Shown piece after piece: positions 23,949-34,209 of a stretch of DNA of 64,000 bases. Source of the DNA: Holophagales bacterium (lineage in GTDB: Bacteria > Acidobacteriota > Thermoanaerobaculia > Multivoradales > JAGPDF01); the NCBI GenBank assembly GCA_016699405.1, contig CP064972.1:4681501-4745500 (forward strand), given 5' to 3'. The translations under genes were made by a program, and so were the position numbers. Within the stretch, counting starts at the first letter, position 1, and every line of letters starts with the position of its first letter. Below the pieces are notes generated by a model that saw nothing but the letters and a program-made list of their open reading frames with translations, was not told where the DNA came from and did not search any database.

Positions 23949-26882
23949 ATGTCCGTCAACCCTTCGTCCCGCATCGCCGGCAACAGCCGCCAATGGCTGC
24001 CCGCCGGCCTGCTCGCGCTCGGCGTCGCGGTCGCCCCGCTCGCTGCCAGCGCGCAGGTCAACGTCCCGATCGCCGATCTGCCGCCCGGAGCCTCGATCAC
24101 CGTCGAGCTCCTGGTCACCGTCAACAATCCGGTCCCGGCCGCCGTGGTCCAGGTGAGCAACCAGGGATCGGTCACGGGGACGAACATCCCAGCGACCCCG
24201 ACGGACGACCCGGCCACCGGGACGCCGGGAGACGCCACGATCACCCCGATCGTCGCCACACCCGACCTGACGCTCACCAAGAGCGACGGCGGCGCCTCGG
24301 TCCTGCCGGGCGGAACGGTCGCCTACACCCTGGGCTACGCCAACGCCGGCAACCAGGGCGCGACGGGCATCGTCCTCACCGAAACCGTCCCGGCCAACAG
24401 CACCTTCAACGCCGGGGCCAGCACCGCCGGTTGGAGCTGCTCGCCGAACGGCAACGCCGGAAGCACCTGCACGCTCGCAGTCGGCACCCTGAACGGCGGC
24501 GGAGCGAACGGGACGGCCACCTTCGCCGTCACCGCGGTCAATCCGGTCCCCGCCGGGGTCACCCAGCTCGCCAACACCGCCTCGATCGCCGACGACGGCG
24601 CCAACGGCACCGATCCGACGCCCGGCAACAACTCGGCGAGCGACACGACGCCGGTCAACGCGACGCCCGACCTGACGCTCACCAAGAGCGACGGCGGCGC
24701 CTCGGTCGTGCCGGGCGGAACGGTCGCCTACACCCTGGGCTACGCCAACGCCGGCAACCAGGGCGCGACGGGCATCGTCCTCACCGAAACCGTCCCGGCC
24801 AACAGCACCTTCAACGCCGGGGCCAGCACCGCCGGTTGGAGCTGCTCGCCGAACGGCAACGCCGGAAGCACCTGCACGCTCGCAGTCGGCACCCTGAACG
24901 GCGGCGGAGCGAACGGGACGGCCACCTTCGCCGTCACCGCGGTCAATCCGGTCCCCGCCGGGGTCACCCAGCTCGCCAACACCGCCTCGATCGCCGACGA
25001 CGGCGCCAACGGCACCGATCCGACGCCCGGCAACAACTCGGCGAGCGACACGACGCCGGTCAACGCGACGCCCGACCTGACGCTCACCAAGAGCGACGGC
25101 GGCGCCTCGGTCGTGCCGGGCGGGACGGTCGCCTACACCTTGGGCTACGCCAACGCCGGCAACCAGGGCGCGACGGGCATCGTCCTCACCGAAACCGTCC
25201 CGGCCAACAGCACCTTCAACGCCGGGGCCAGCACCGCCGGTTGGAGCTGCTCGCCGAACGGCAACGCCGGAAGCACCTGCACGCTCGCGGTCGGCGCCCT
25301 GAACGGCGGCGGAGCGAGCGGGACGGCCACCTTCGCCGTCACCGCGGTCAATCCGGTCGCTGCCGGAGTTACCCAGCTCGCCAACACCGCCTCGATCGCC
25401 GACGACGGCGCCAACGGGGCCGACCCGACGCCCGCCAACAACTCGGCGAGCGACACGACGCCGGTCGACGCGGCACCGGATCTTTCGATCACCAAGGACT
25501 TCACCGGGGCCACGCCGTTCCCGGGCGACGTCTTCACCTTCACGCTCGCCTACGCCAACGTCGGCAACCAGGGGGCGACGGCGGTGGTGATCTCGGAGAC
25601 GGTTCCGGCGAACACCACCTTTGACAGCGCGGCGTCCAGCCTCGGTTGGAGCTGCGCCGACAACAGTCCGGCGGGCACGCCGTGCACCCTCTCCCTCGGC
25701 GCTGTCGCCGGCGGCGGGGCGAACGGCACGGTCAGCTTCGCCGTCCAGCTCGACGATCCGCTCGCGGTCGGCGTGACCTCGGTCATCAACACCGCCACGA
25801 TCGCCGACGACGGCGCCAACGGCGTCGACCCCACCCCGGCGAACAACAGCAGCACGAAGGTGGTCAACCTCGACATCGTGCCGCCGCAGGTCGCCCTCGT
25901 CGATTCGGTGCCGTCGACCGGCGACGGGGAGATCACCTCCTGCGAGCAAATCGATACCGCCCTGCAGCAACTGGTCGTGACCTTCGACGAGGCGGTGCGC
26001 GATCCTTCGGGCGATTCCGACCCCGACGACGTGACCAACCCGGCCAACTACCGCGTGGTCCTGCCGGGCGGGAACCTCGCCTTCGAAACCACCTCCTGCA
26101 CCGGACCGACCGGAGACGACACCACGGTCGCCGTGACGGCGGTGACGTACCAGAGCGCCAGCTTCACGGCGACCCTCGACCTCGCCGAGCCGCTCGCCAG
26201 CTCGCAAGTGCGACTCCTGGTCTGCGGCTCAACGTCGATCCGCGACCTCGCCGGCAACCCGCTGGATGGCGACGGCAACGGCACCGGGGGCGACGACTTC
26301 GCCCGCCTGTTCCGCGTCGACGTCGGCAACCTCTTCCACAACGGCCACTTCGACTGCGACCTCGGCGCCTGGACGAGCTCCACCAGTAGCGGCAGCACCC
26401 TCGCCCACTCGCCGACCGACAGCGACGCCTCGCCCCAGTCGGGCTCGGCGCGGGCCGGCATCGCCGCGGCCACCGCCACGGCGGAACATGCCGGGGTCGG
26501 GCAGTGCGTGCCGATCGTGGCCAGCCAGCGCTACGACCTCTCGGGCAAGGTGAAGCTCACCGCCGCGCCGTTCGTCTTCATCGGCGTCACCCGGGCTTGC
26601 GAGTTCTACGGCGCGCCGGGCTGCGGCGGGTCTCCGGTCGGTACCAGCGGCCAGGGCGGTCCGGTCGCCGACACGGCCGGCGCCTGGGCGACTTTCAGCC
26701 AGAGCTTCTCGTCGCCGGCGGGTGCCGCATCGGCGATCTGCGGCTTCACGCTCACGACTCCCAACGGCAGCGTCTTCGACGCCAACCTGGACCGGCTCCG
26801 CCTGGTCCGTTTCTCCGCGCTCTTCGACGACGGCTTCGAGTCTGGAAGCCTCTCGGCGTGGTCGCGGTCTTTCGGGAACTGA
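23949..26882 (+). CDS. Secreted DUF11-repeat protein with DGFE-type C-terminal tail
   Basis: 977 residues. Signal peptide about 1-36 (cleavage after AASAQ region). Three near-identical 135-residue DUF11-like repeats at about 105-239, 240-374 and 375-509, a diverged fourth to about 640, an Ig-like region (LVVTFDEAVRDPSGDSDPDD), a jelly-roll/CBM-like domain (NLFHNGHFDCDLGAW) and the terminal tail LFDDGFESGSLSAWSRSFGN. GGAGGAG precedes the ATG. It heads an operon with the giant protein and three tail-collar proteins. Probably a surface or extracellular adhesin; function inferred from architecture only. Confidence 0.88.
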   Translation: MSVNPSSRIAGNSRQWLPAGLLALGVAVAPLAASAQVNVPIADLPPGASITVELLVTVNNPVPAAVVQVSNQGSVTGTNIPATPTDDPATGTPGDATITPIVATPDLTLTKSDGGASVLPGGTVAYTLGYANAGNQGATGIVLTETVPANSTFNAGASTAGWSCSPNGNAGSTCTLAVGTLNGGGANGTATFAVTAVNPVPAGVTQLANTASIADDGANGTDPTPGNNSASDTTPVNATPDLTLTKSDGGASVVPGGTVAYTLGYANAGNQGATGIVLTETVPANSTFNAGASTAGWSCSPNGNAGSTCTLAVGTLNGGGANGTATFAVTAVNPVPAGVTQLANTASIADDGANGTDPTPGNNSASDTTPVNATPDLTLTKSDGGASVVPGGTVAYTLGYANAGNQGATGIVLTETVPANSTFNAGASTAGWSCSPNGNAGSTCTLAVGALNGGGASGTATFAVTAVNPVAAGVTQLANTASIADDGANGADPTPANNSASDTTPVDAAPDLSITKDFTGATPFPGDVFTFTLAYANVGNQGATAVVISETVPANTTFDSAASSLGWSCADNSPAGTPCTLSLGAVAGGGANGTVSFAVQLDDPLAVGVTSVINTATIADDGANGVDPTPANNSSTKVVNLDIVPPQVALVDSVPSTGDGEITSCEQIDTALQQLVVTFDEAVRDPSGDSDPDDVTNPANYRVVLPGGNLAFETTSCTGPTGDDTTVAVTAVTYQSASFTATLDLAEPLASSQVRLLVCGSTSIRDLAGNPLDGDGNGTGGDDFARLFRVDVGNLFHNGHFDCDLGAWTSSTSSGSTLAHSPTDSDASPQSGSARAGIAAATATAEHAGVGQCVPIVASQRYDLSGKVKLTAAPFVFIGVTRACEFYGAPGCGGSPVGTSGQGGPVADTAGAWATFSQSFSSPAGAASAICGFTLTTPNGSVFDANLDRLRLVRFSALFDDGFESGSLSAWSRSFGN
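24261..25475 (+). repeat. Three tandem 405-bp repeats inside the DUF11 gene
   Basis: Copies begin at 24261, 24666 and 25071, exactly 405 bp apart; a diverged fourth begins at 25476. Copies 1 and 2 differ at a single base that I can find (CTG/GTG near 24302). Copy 3 differs mostly near its end. The frame is kept throughout. Confidence 0.97.
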
Positions 26883-26895
26883 GGAGGATCCAGGG

Positions 26896-29800
26896 ATGCG
26901 CGACACGCGAATCATGCGGACGGCTGCGGCCCTCGCGACGGCTCTGGCGCTCGACGGCCTCGTCGGCGGCGGAGCCGTCCTCGCCGAATCACCGAGAATC
27001 GAGCTCACCTCGCTCGCGCCCGCTCCGAATGCGGTTCCTCCGGCCCCACCGCCGGCAGCGTTCCCGGTCCAGTTGATGCTGGACGACGACACTGCCGAGG
27101 GCGCGATCGGCGTCACCGTCGGCAATTCGGCCCATCAGTTCCTCTGGTTCAACCGCTTCACCCGACCGCCCGGCGTTGATCTCTTCTCGCTCGAGCAGAT
27201 CTGGGTGCTCTTCCCGGCCACCCCGGGCATCGCCGCCGGCGGAGCGATCCAGCTCGTCGTCTTCCTCGATCCCGACGGCAATCCGGCCAATGGCGCCAAC
27301 CTTCTCGGCTCCTACTCGGCGACGGTCTTCGCGGCCGACGGCAACACCTTCTCGGTCTACTCGATTCCTCCGCTGTCGATCTCGGGCTCCGGCGACGTCC
27401 TCATCGGCGTGGTCGACCGCTTCGTCGCCTCCGGAGCCACGCCACCGACCGCCTCGGCTGCGCTCGACACCACGGCGAGCCAGGGCCGCTCGTGGATCGC
27501 CATCTGGGCGGGCGATCCGCCCGTCTCGCCGACGCTGCCACCCGACACGCTCCTCACCCGGACCGACGACTTCGGTCTCCCTGGCAACTTCATGATCCGC
27601 GGTTTCGGCACGCTGCCGAGCGTGGTCGAGATCCCCGCACTCGGTCCGCTCGGCCTCGCAGCGCTCGGTCTCCTCCTCGCCCTCGCCGCCGTTGCCCTGC
27701 TGCGACGTCGTCGAGCCATCCCGACGGCGATGCTGACGCTCCTGGCCGCGATCGCCGCCGCGTCGAACGTGTCGGCGCAGGTGCTGGTCGACGACTTCGC
27801 GACCACCGGCGGCTCGGTCATCCTTCCTGGAACCCCGGCAGCGACGGCCGCCGGAGCCGGGATGCTCGGCGGCGAGCGCGACCTGCTCGTGTCGCGGGCG
27901 ACTGGCAGCGGCACGGTGACCGCCACCGTCACCGGTTCCGGCCTGACGTTCTCATCCCAGACGGGGACCCGTGGACGGCTGCTCGTGGCCTGGGATGGAA
28001 CCGATGGGAACGCCAACACCGTCGCTCCCGGAGGGCTCGGGACGATCAATCTGACGACCGGTGGACGCAGCTCCTTCCGGCTCGCCGTCACCTCGGCGCG
28101 CGCCGGCACCGAAGTCGAGATCCGTGTCTACTCCAACGCGGGTGCCGACATCTCCCGCATCTCCCGCGCCCTGCCCGAGACCACCCTGCCACGCGACTTC
28201 TTCTTCGACTTCAACGCCTTCACGGTGGACTCCGGCGCGGGCGCCAACTTCTCGTCCGTCGGCGCCGTGACCCTGCGCATCACCGGCAGCGACGCGGCGA
28301 TCGAAGGCACGGTGGCTTCGGCGTTCGCCGCCACGCGCTTCGAAACCGCGCTGCCCGCGGTCGCCGCGCTGAAGGTCGACCTCTCGCCCGCCGGTGCACC
28401 GCTGGCCAACGCCGCACCGGGCGACACCGTGCGCTATCGCGTCACCATCACCAACTCGGGTGCCACCGCCCAGAGCGTCAATCTCGCCGACACGCTCAAC
28501 GGCAACCTGGCGCTTGTCGGCGGCTCGGTCCGGACCACGCCGGTGGCCCGCCCCGACGCCTACAAGACGCTACCGAACACCACCCTCGATTCGTCGGCCG
28601 CCGGCCGCCCGAGCCTGCTCGCCAACGACAGCGACGCCGACGGCAACGCGCTCGCCGCGATCGCTGCGGCCAGCCAGGGGACGCTGCAGGGTGGCTCGGT
28701 GACGATCGGCACCAACGGCCACTTCGTCTACACCCCGCCGGCCGGCTTCACCGGCCCCGACTCTTTCACCTACACGCTGCAGAGCACGGCCGGCGATCCG
28801 ACCGCCGATACCTCGGGAACGCCGCTCGCCCCGGTCGCCGCGACGGCGACCGTCGTCGTCGAGCGCATCGCCCCGTCCCTGACCCCGGGCGGCCCGGTCA
28901 CCTTCACCGAGGACGGTCCCCCGGTCGTCGCCGCGGCGACCCTCGTCGTCTCGGCCCCCGACAGCCCGACACTGTCGTCGGCGACCGTGACGATCACCAA
29001 CCTGCTCGACAGCGGCGCCGAGACGCTCGCCGCGACCACCGGCGCCACCGCGATCACCGCCAGCTACGTCGCGCCGACGTTGACGCTCAGCGGCTCGGAC
29101 ACCGTCGCCAACTACCAGCAGGTGCTGCGCACCGTCACCTACTCGAACAGCTCGCAGACTCCGAGCTCGACGACCCGGTCACTCGACTGGATCGCCAGCG
29201 ATCCCTTCGGCCCCGGCAGCGCGTCGACGAGCACGGTCAACGTCGTCCCGACCGACGATGCGCCGGTCGCCGTCGCCGACGCCGCCACCGTGACCGAGGA
29301 TTCGGGTGCCAACGCGATCGACGTGCTGGCCAACGACACCGACGTCGACGGCGGGCCGAAGAGCATCGCCTCGGTTACCCAGCCGGCCAACGGCACCGTC
29401 GTCATCACCGGCGGCGGCACCGGACTCACCTACGCACCGAACGCCAACTACTGCAACAACCCGCCGGGCACCACCCTGAGCACCTTCACCTACACGCTGA
29501 CTCCCGGCAGCAGCTCGACGACGGTCTCTGTGACGGTGACCTGCGTCGACGACAACCCGGTTGCGGTCGCCGACGCCGCCACCGTCGTCGAGGGCTCCGG
29601 CGCCAACGCCGTCGACGTGCTGGCGAACGACACCGACGTCGACGGCGGGCCGAAGAGCATCGCCTCGGTCACCCAGCCGGCCAACGGCGCCGTCGTCATC
29701 ACCGGCGGCGGCACCGGACTCACCTACGCACCGAACGCCAACTACTGCAACAATCCGCCGGGCACCACGCTCGACACCTTCACCTACACCCTTACCCCGG

Positions 29801-32800
29801 GTGGCAGCTCGACGACGGTCTCCATGACCGTCACCTGCGTCGACGATCCGCCGGTCGCGGTCGCCGACACGGCGACGGTGAACGAGGATTCCGGCGCCAA
29901 TGCGATCAACGTTCTCGCCAACGACACCGACATCGACGGCGGGCCGAAGAGCATCGCCTCGGTTACCCAGCCCGCCAACGGCGCCGTCGTCATCACCGGC
30001 GGCGGCACCGGGCTCACCTACGCACCAAACGCCAACTACTGCAACAATCCGCCGGGCACCACGCTCGACACCTTCACCTACACGCTGACCCCGGGCAGCT
30101 CGAGCACCACGGTGACGGTCACCGTGACCTGCGTCGATGACAACCCGGTCGCCGTCGCCGACGCGGCGACCGTGACCGAGGATTCGGGAGCCACTGCGGT
30201 CAACGTGCTGGCCAACGACACCGACGTCGACGGCGGGCCGAAGAGCATCGCCTCGGTCACCCAGCCGGCCAACGGCACCGTGGTCATCACCGGCGGCGGC
30301 ACCGGTCTCACCTACGCGCCGAACGCCAACTACTGCAACCAGCCGCCGGGCACCACGCTCGACACCTTCACCTACACCCTCGCACCGGGTGGCAGCTCGA
30401 CGACGGTGACCATGACGGTGACCTGCGTCGACGACAATCCGGTCGCCGTCGCCGACGCCGCCACCGTGACCGAGGATTCGGGAGCCAACGCCGTCAACGT
30501 GCTGGCGAACGACACCGACGTCGACGGCGGGCCGAAGAGCATCGCCTCGGTCACCCAGCCGGCCAACGGCGCCGTCGTCATCACCGGCGGCGGCACCGGT
30601 CTCACCTACGCACCGAACGCCAACTACTGCAACAACCCGCCGGGCACCACACTCGAGACGTTCACGTACACGCTCACGCCCGGCAGCTCGTCGACGACCG
30701 TGACGGTCACCGTGACTTGCGTCGACGATCCGCCCGTCGCGGTCGCCGATGCGGCCACGGTCGTCGAAGACTCGGGCGCCAACGCTCTCCCGGTGCTCGC
30801 CAACGACACCGACATCGATGGTGGACCGAAGAGCATCTCCGCGGTCACCCAGCCGGCCAACGGCGCCGTCGTCATCACCGGCGGCGGTACTGGTCTGACC
30901 TACGCACCGAACGCCAACTACTGCAACAACCCGCCGGGCACGACCCTCTCGACGTTCACCTACACGCTCTCGCCGGGCGGCAGCTCGACGAGCGTCACCG
31001 TCACCGTCACCTGCGTCAACGATCCACCGGTGGCCGACAACGACACCTTCGATTTCCTCGGCAATACCGAGCTGCGCGTCGATCTCAGTGCTGCCGTCAC
31101 GCCGCACGTGCTCGCCACCACCGGAACCACCTTCGGCGTCCTCGACGGCGACAGCGATCCGGTCGAGGGCGACGCGATCGCCGTCTCCGCCATCACCGTC
31201 GGCGCTTGCACGGACAACAGCGCACCGTTCGACTGCACCGATCCGGCCATCGGCACCGTCCACATGCAGACCAACGGGCGCTTCAGCTTCGAGCCCGCTC
31301 CCGGCGACACCAGCGCCTCGGAGACCTTCCAGTACACGGTGACCGACAACGGCACGCCGGCTCCCGCGAGCACCACGGCGACGGTCACCCTGACCCGCTT
31401 CGAGCGGATCTGGTACGTCGATCCCGCCGCCGGGGCCGGCGGCAATGGCACTTCGCTCGCACCGTTCAACAGCTTCACGACGCTCAATGGCGCCGGAGGG
31501 TCAGGCGATTCCGACCTCGGCGGCGACTGGATCTACCTTTACAGCGGCACCCTCGCCGGATCGATCGAGCTCGAGGCGAATCAGCACCTCATCGGCCAAG
31601 GGGTCGCGCTGTCGATCCCGGTCGGGCTCAACGGCAACAGCTCCCCGACCCTGCTCGTCGCTGCCGGAACGAAGCCGCAGCTCACCAACGCGAGCGGCGA
31701 CACGGTGAGGATCACGACCGCGATTCCCGTCGAGGTGCGCGGCCTGAGCCTCGCGAGCACGACGAGCAATGCGATCGATCTGACCTCGGCGGCCGCCCTC
31801 ACCGGCTCGAGCTCCCTCGCCATCTCGAACAACCTGTTCCGCGGCGCCGGCGCCGAGGGCGTCGACGTCAACCTCAATGCCGGGACCACCGGGACTCTGA
31901 CGCTCGCGTTCACGAACAACAGCTGGGACCTCACGGGTACCCACGCCGGCAACGCCGTCGACATTCGCAACGCCGCCGCCGGGGCGAATCTCCGTCTCGA
32001 CGTCAGCAACAACCCCGGCATCTATTCCACCGGCGCCGGGTCGGTCGCTCTCTTCGTCAGCGGCTCGGGCGGTCTGAGCACGACCATCACCGGCTTTGCC
32101 AACAACAGCGTGCACCAGAACGCGGTCGGCAGCGGGATCCAGGTGGCGAACGCCACGTTCGACGCTGATCTCGGCACCGCCGGGTTCCAGCAGGTCGCCG
32201 GCGGGACGACGGCGATCGGTGCCTCCGGCGACGGCGTCGGCGGCGGCGGCATGAGCCTCGCCGCGGTGCAAGGGAATCTCTTCTTCACCGATCTCGACAT
32301 TTTCGCCTCGGCGGGCGGCGGACTCGGCGTCTCGGGAACCGGCGCCGGGATGCAGTTCGGAGTCTCTCCCTCGGTCGCCATCATCGAAGCCACCGGGGGA
32401 CCAGCCGTCGACGCGACGAGCGTCTCGCTCGATCTCCAGCTCTCGTCCCTCAAGAGCACCAACAGCTCGACGACCGGCGTTTCGCTCGCGGCCGTTCTGG
32501 GCACGTTCTCGGCCGGCAGCGGCAGCAGCATTTCAGGGCTCATCAGCGCCGGCGGAACCGGATTCCTGGTCAACAACAGCAGTGCGACGATTTCTTATGC
32601 CGGAACGTTGACGACGACGATCGGCAAGGGAGTCGAGCTCACGACGAACACCGGGTCGGCGATCTCCTTCGGCGGGACGCTCACGATCAGCTCGGGCACC
32701 GCAGCGGCGTTCACCGCCACCGGCGGCGGCACGGTGACGGCCACCGACACGGCGAGCACTCTGACCACCACGACCGGGACCGCGCTCAACGTCGCCAACA

Positions 32801-34167
32801 CGACGATCGGCAGTGGCGGTCTGAAGTTCCGCAGCATTACCGCCGGCACCGGAGCTTCGGGCCCGACGAGCGGCATCATCCTCAACAGCACCGGTTCGAG
32901 CGGCGGTCTAACCGTCTCCGGCTCCGGCAGCTCCGGGACCGGAGGAACCATTCAGAAGTCGAGCGGCCCCGGGATCTCGCTGACCTCGACCTCCGCAGTG
33001 AATCTGAGCTACCTGAACGTCACCGGCGGCACCGACGACGGCATCCGCGGATCCTCGGTCACCGGGCTTTCGCTCACGGGCGTCCAGGTCACGTCCAACG
33101 GCAATGCGGCAGGCGAGGCCGGCATCGACCTCGCGGGCCTCTTCGGCAGCTCGACCTGGTCGAACGTCACGGTGACCGGCTCGGCCGAGGACAACGTCGT
33201 CATCCGCAACTCGAGCGGTACCCTCAACGGGCTCACGGTGACCGGAGGCAATTTCTCCAGCAACTCCTCGATCGGCAACGACGGCTTCCTCGTCGACGCC
33301 TCGGGATCGGCGTCGATGACGGTGAGCGTCACCGGAAGCACCTTCTCCGCCAACCGCGGCGACCACTTCCAGGCCGCGGCGGCCAACTCGGGCATTCTCG
33401 ACGTCGTCTTCTCCAACAACACCCTGACCGGCGGTCACCCCACGGCGCTCGGCCAGGGGGTCACGATCAGTGCCGCCACCGCCGTGCCGGGCTACTCCGG
33501 AACGGTCGACTACAACATCGACAACAACAGCATCAACGGTTCCATCTTGAGCGCCATCACGGTGAACCTCGGAACGTCGGCCGCCGGCGCGAGAATGCGC
33601 GGGACGATCAGTGGCAACACGATCGGGACGGTCGCCTCGTTCCAGTCCGGCTCGACCCAGGCCTCGGGCATCGCGATCGACGCTCACGGCAACGGCACGC
33701 ACACGACCTCGATCACCAACAACACCGTGCGTCAGACCTTCGACCGCGGCATCAACGTGCTGGCCAACGACGGGGGCGGCGTGCTCAACATGACCGTCAC
33801 CGGCAACAACCTGAGTCACTCCGACGGGATCAACAGCCGCGAGGGCTTCTTCCTCAACAACGGCTCGACCGATCCCAATATCTTCGGCGTGCCGGATGCA
33901 CACACGGTCTGTCTGAGCTTGGGAAGCACGAGCCCCGCTCTCAAGAACACGCTGACCCATGGACCGGGCGCACCCGACGACTTCCGGCTGCGGCAACGCT
34001 TCAGCTCCACGATTCGCCTGCCCGGCTACGCTGGCGCCACCACGGACACCGCCGCGGTCGTCACCTTCGTCAATGGCAACAACACGTCGACGACCGGCTC
34101 GGCGACGGTCAACTCACCGCCGGGCGGTGGTTTCGTGGGTGGCGCGAGCTGCCCGACACCGCCATGA
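26896..34167 (+). CDS. Giant exported repeat/beta-helix protein, apparent fusion of two exported proteins
   Basis: 2423 residues. Residues 1-30 are a signal peptide; about 31-245 a beta-rich domain; 248-275 form a complete hydrophobic tail (EIPALGPLGLAALGLLLALA ending in RRRR) like C-terminal sorting anchors. Directly after it, from Met279, comes a second signal-like segment (MLTLLAAIAAASNVSAQ). Then follow a DUF11-like domain, cadherin/Big-like domains, six 98-residue repeats (about 787-1375), another beta domain and a right-handed beta-helix region (about 1500-2400). GAGGAGGATC precedes ATG 26896, 13 nt after the DUF11 gene. No anchor occurs at the actual C-terminus. Probably a surface fibre or adhesin; whether it is made as one chain is uncertain. 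Confidence 0.85.
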   Translation: MRDTRIMRTAAALATALALDGLVGGGAVLAESPRIELTSLAPAPNAVPPAPPPAAFPVQLMLDDDTAEGAIGVTVGNSAHQFLWFNRFTRPPGVDLFSLEQIWVLFPATPGIAAGGAIQLVVFLDPDGNPANGANLLGSYSATVFAADGNTFSVYSIPPLSISGSGDVLIGVVDRFVASGATPPTASAALDTTASQGRSWIAIWAGDPPVSPTLPPDTLLTRTDDFGLPGNFMIRGFGTLPSVVEIPALGPLGLAALGLLLALAAVALLRRRRAIPTAMLTLLAAIAAASNVSAQVLVDDFATTGGSVILPGTPAATAAGAGMLGGERDLLVSRATGSGTVTATVTGSGLTFSSQTGTRGRLLVAWDGTDGNANTVAPGGLGTINLTTGGRSSFRLAVTSARAGTEVEIRVYSNAGADISRISRALPETTLPRDFFFDFNAFTVDSGAGANFSSVGAVTLRITGSDAAIEGTVASAFAATRFETALPAVAALKVDLSPAGAPLANAAPGDTVRYRVTITNSGATAQSVNLADTLNGNLALVGGSVRTTPVARPDAYKTLPNTTLDSSAAGRPSLLANDSDADGNALAAIAAASQGTLQGGSVTIGTNGHFVYTPPAGFTGPDSFTYTLQSTAGDPTADTSGTPLAPVAATATVVVERIAPSLTPGGPVTFTEDGPPVVAAATLVVSAPDSPTLSSATVTITNLLDSGAETLAATTGATAITASYVAPTLTLSGSDTVANYQQVLRTVTYSNSSQTPSSTTRSLDWIASDPFGPGSASTSTVNVVPTDDAPVAVADAATVTEDSGANAIDVLANDTDVDGGPKSIASVTQPANGTVVITGGGTGLTYAPNANYCNNPPGTTLSTFTYTLTPGSSSTTVSVTVTCVDDNPVAVADAATVVEGSGANAVDVLANDTDVDGGPKSIASVTQPANGAVVITGGGTGLTYAPNANYCNNPPGTTLDTFTYTLTPGGSSTTVSMTVTCVDDPPVAVADTATVNEDSGANAINVLANDTDIDGGPKSIASVTQPANGAVVITGGGTGLTYAPNANYCNNPPGTTLDTFTYTLTPGSSSTTVTVTVTCVDDNPVAVADAATVTEDSGATAVNVLANDTDVDGGPKSIASVTQPANGTVVITGGGTGLTYAPNANYCNQPPGTTLDTFTYTLAPGGSSTTVTMTVTCVDDNPVAVADAATVTEDSGANAVNVLANDTDVDGGPKSIASVTQPANGAVVITGGGTGLTYAPNANYCNNPPGTTLETFTYTLTPGSSSTTVTVTVTCVDDPPVAVADAATVVEDSGANALPVLANDTDIDGGPKSISAVTQPANGAVVITGGGTGLTYAPNANYCNNPPGTTLSTFTYTLSPGGSSTSVTVTVTCVNDPPVADNDTFDFLGNTELRVDLSAAVTPHVLATTGTTFGVLDGDSDPVEGDAIAVSAITVGACTDNSAPFDCTDPAIGTVHMQTNGRFSFEPAPGDTSASETFQYTVTDNGTPAPASTTATVTLTRFERIWYVDPAAGAGGNGTSLAPFNSFTTLNGAGGSGDSDLGGDWIYLYSGTLAGSIELEANQHLIGQGVALSIPVGLNGNSSPTLLVAAGTKPQLTNASGDTVRITTAIPVEVRGLSLASTTSNAIDLTSAAALTGSSSLAISNNLFRGAGAEGVDVNLNAGTTGTLTLAFTNNSWDLTGTHAGNAVDIRNAAAGANLRLDVSNNPGIYSTGAGSVALFVSGSGGLSTTITGFANNSVHQNAVGSGIQVANATFDADLGTAGFQQVAGGTTAIGASGDGVGGGGMSLAAVQGNLFFTDLDIFASAGGGLGVSGTGAGMQFGVSPSVAIIEATGGPAVDATSVSLDLQLSSLKSTNSSTTGVSLAAVLGTFSAGSGSSISGLISAGGTGFLVNNSSATISYAGTLTTTIGKGVELTTNTGSAISFGGTLTISSGTAAAFTATGGGTVTATDTASTLTTTTGTALNVANTTIGSGGLKFRSITAGTGASGPTSGIILNSTGSSGGLTVSGSGSSGTGGTIQKSSGPGISLTSTSAVNLSYLNVTGGTDDGIRGSSVTGLSLTGVQVTSNGNAAGEAGIDLAGLFGSSTWSNVTVTGSAEDNVVIRNSSGTLNGLTVTGGNFSSNSSIGNDGFLVDASGSASMTVSVTGSTFSANRGDHFQAAAANSGILDVVFSNNTLTGGHPTALGQGVTISAATAVPGYSGTVDYNIDNNSINGSILSAITVNLGTSAAGARMRGTISGNTIGTVASFQSGSTQASGIAIDAHGNGTHTTSITNNTVRQTFDRGINVLANDGGGVLNMTVTGNNLSHSDGINSREGFFLNNGSTDPNIFGVPDAHTVCLSLGSTSPALKNTLTHGPGAPDDFRLRQRFSSTIRLPGYAGATTDTAAVVTFVNGNNTSTTGSATVNSPPGGGFVGGASCPTPP
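29253..31020 (+). repeat. Six tandem 294-bp repeats inside the giant gene
   Basis: Six consecutive 294-bp units encode 98-residue cadherin/Big-type domains with VLANDTDVDGGPKSIASVTQ, ITGGGTGLTYAPNANYCNNP and a closing TVTCVDD. Units are highly similar at the DNA level, with scattered, largely synonymous changes. The frame is open throughout. Confidence 0.95.
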
Positions 34168-34209
34168 CATGCCTCGGAGGCAAGAAACGAATGAGGAGGG
34201 AGGAACTCG

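Noticed and set aside
24261..31020. CRISPR array suggested by regular repeats.
   Set aside because: Periods of 405 and 294 bp are coding, in frame, with no spacer/repeat alternation.
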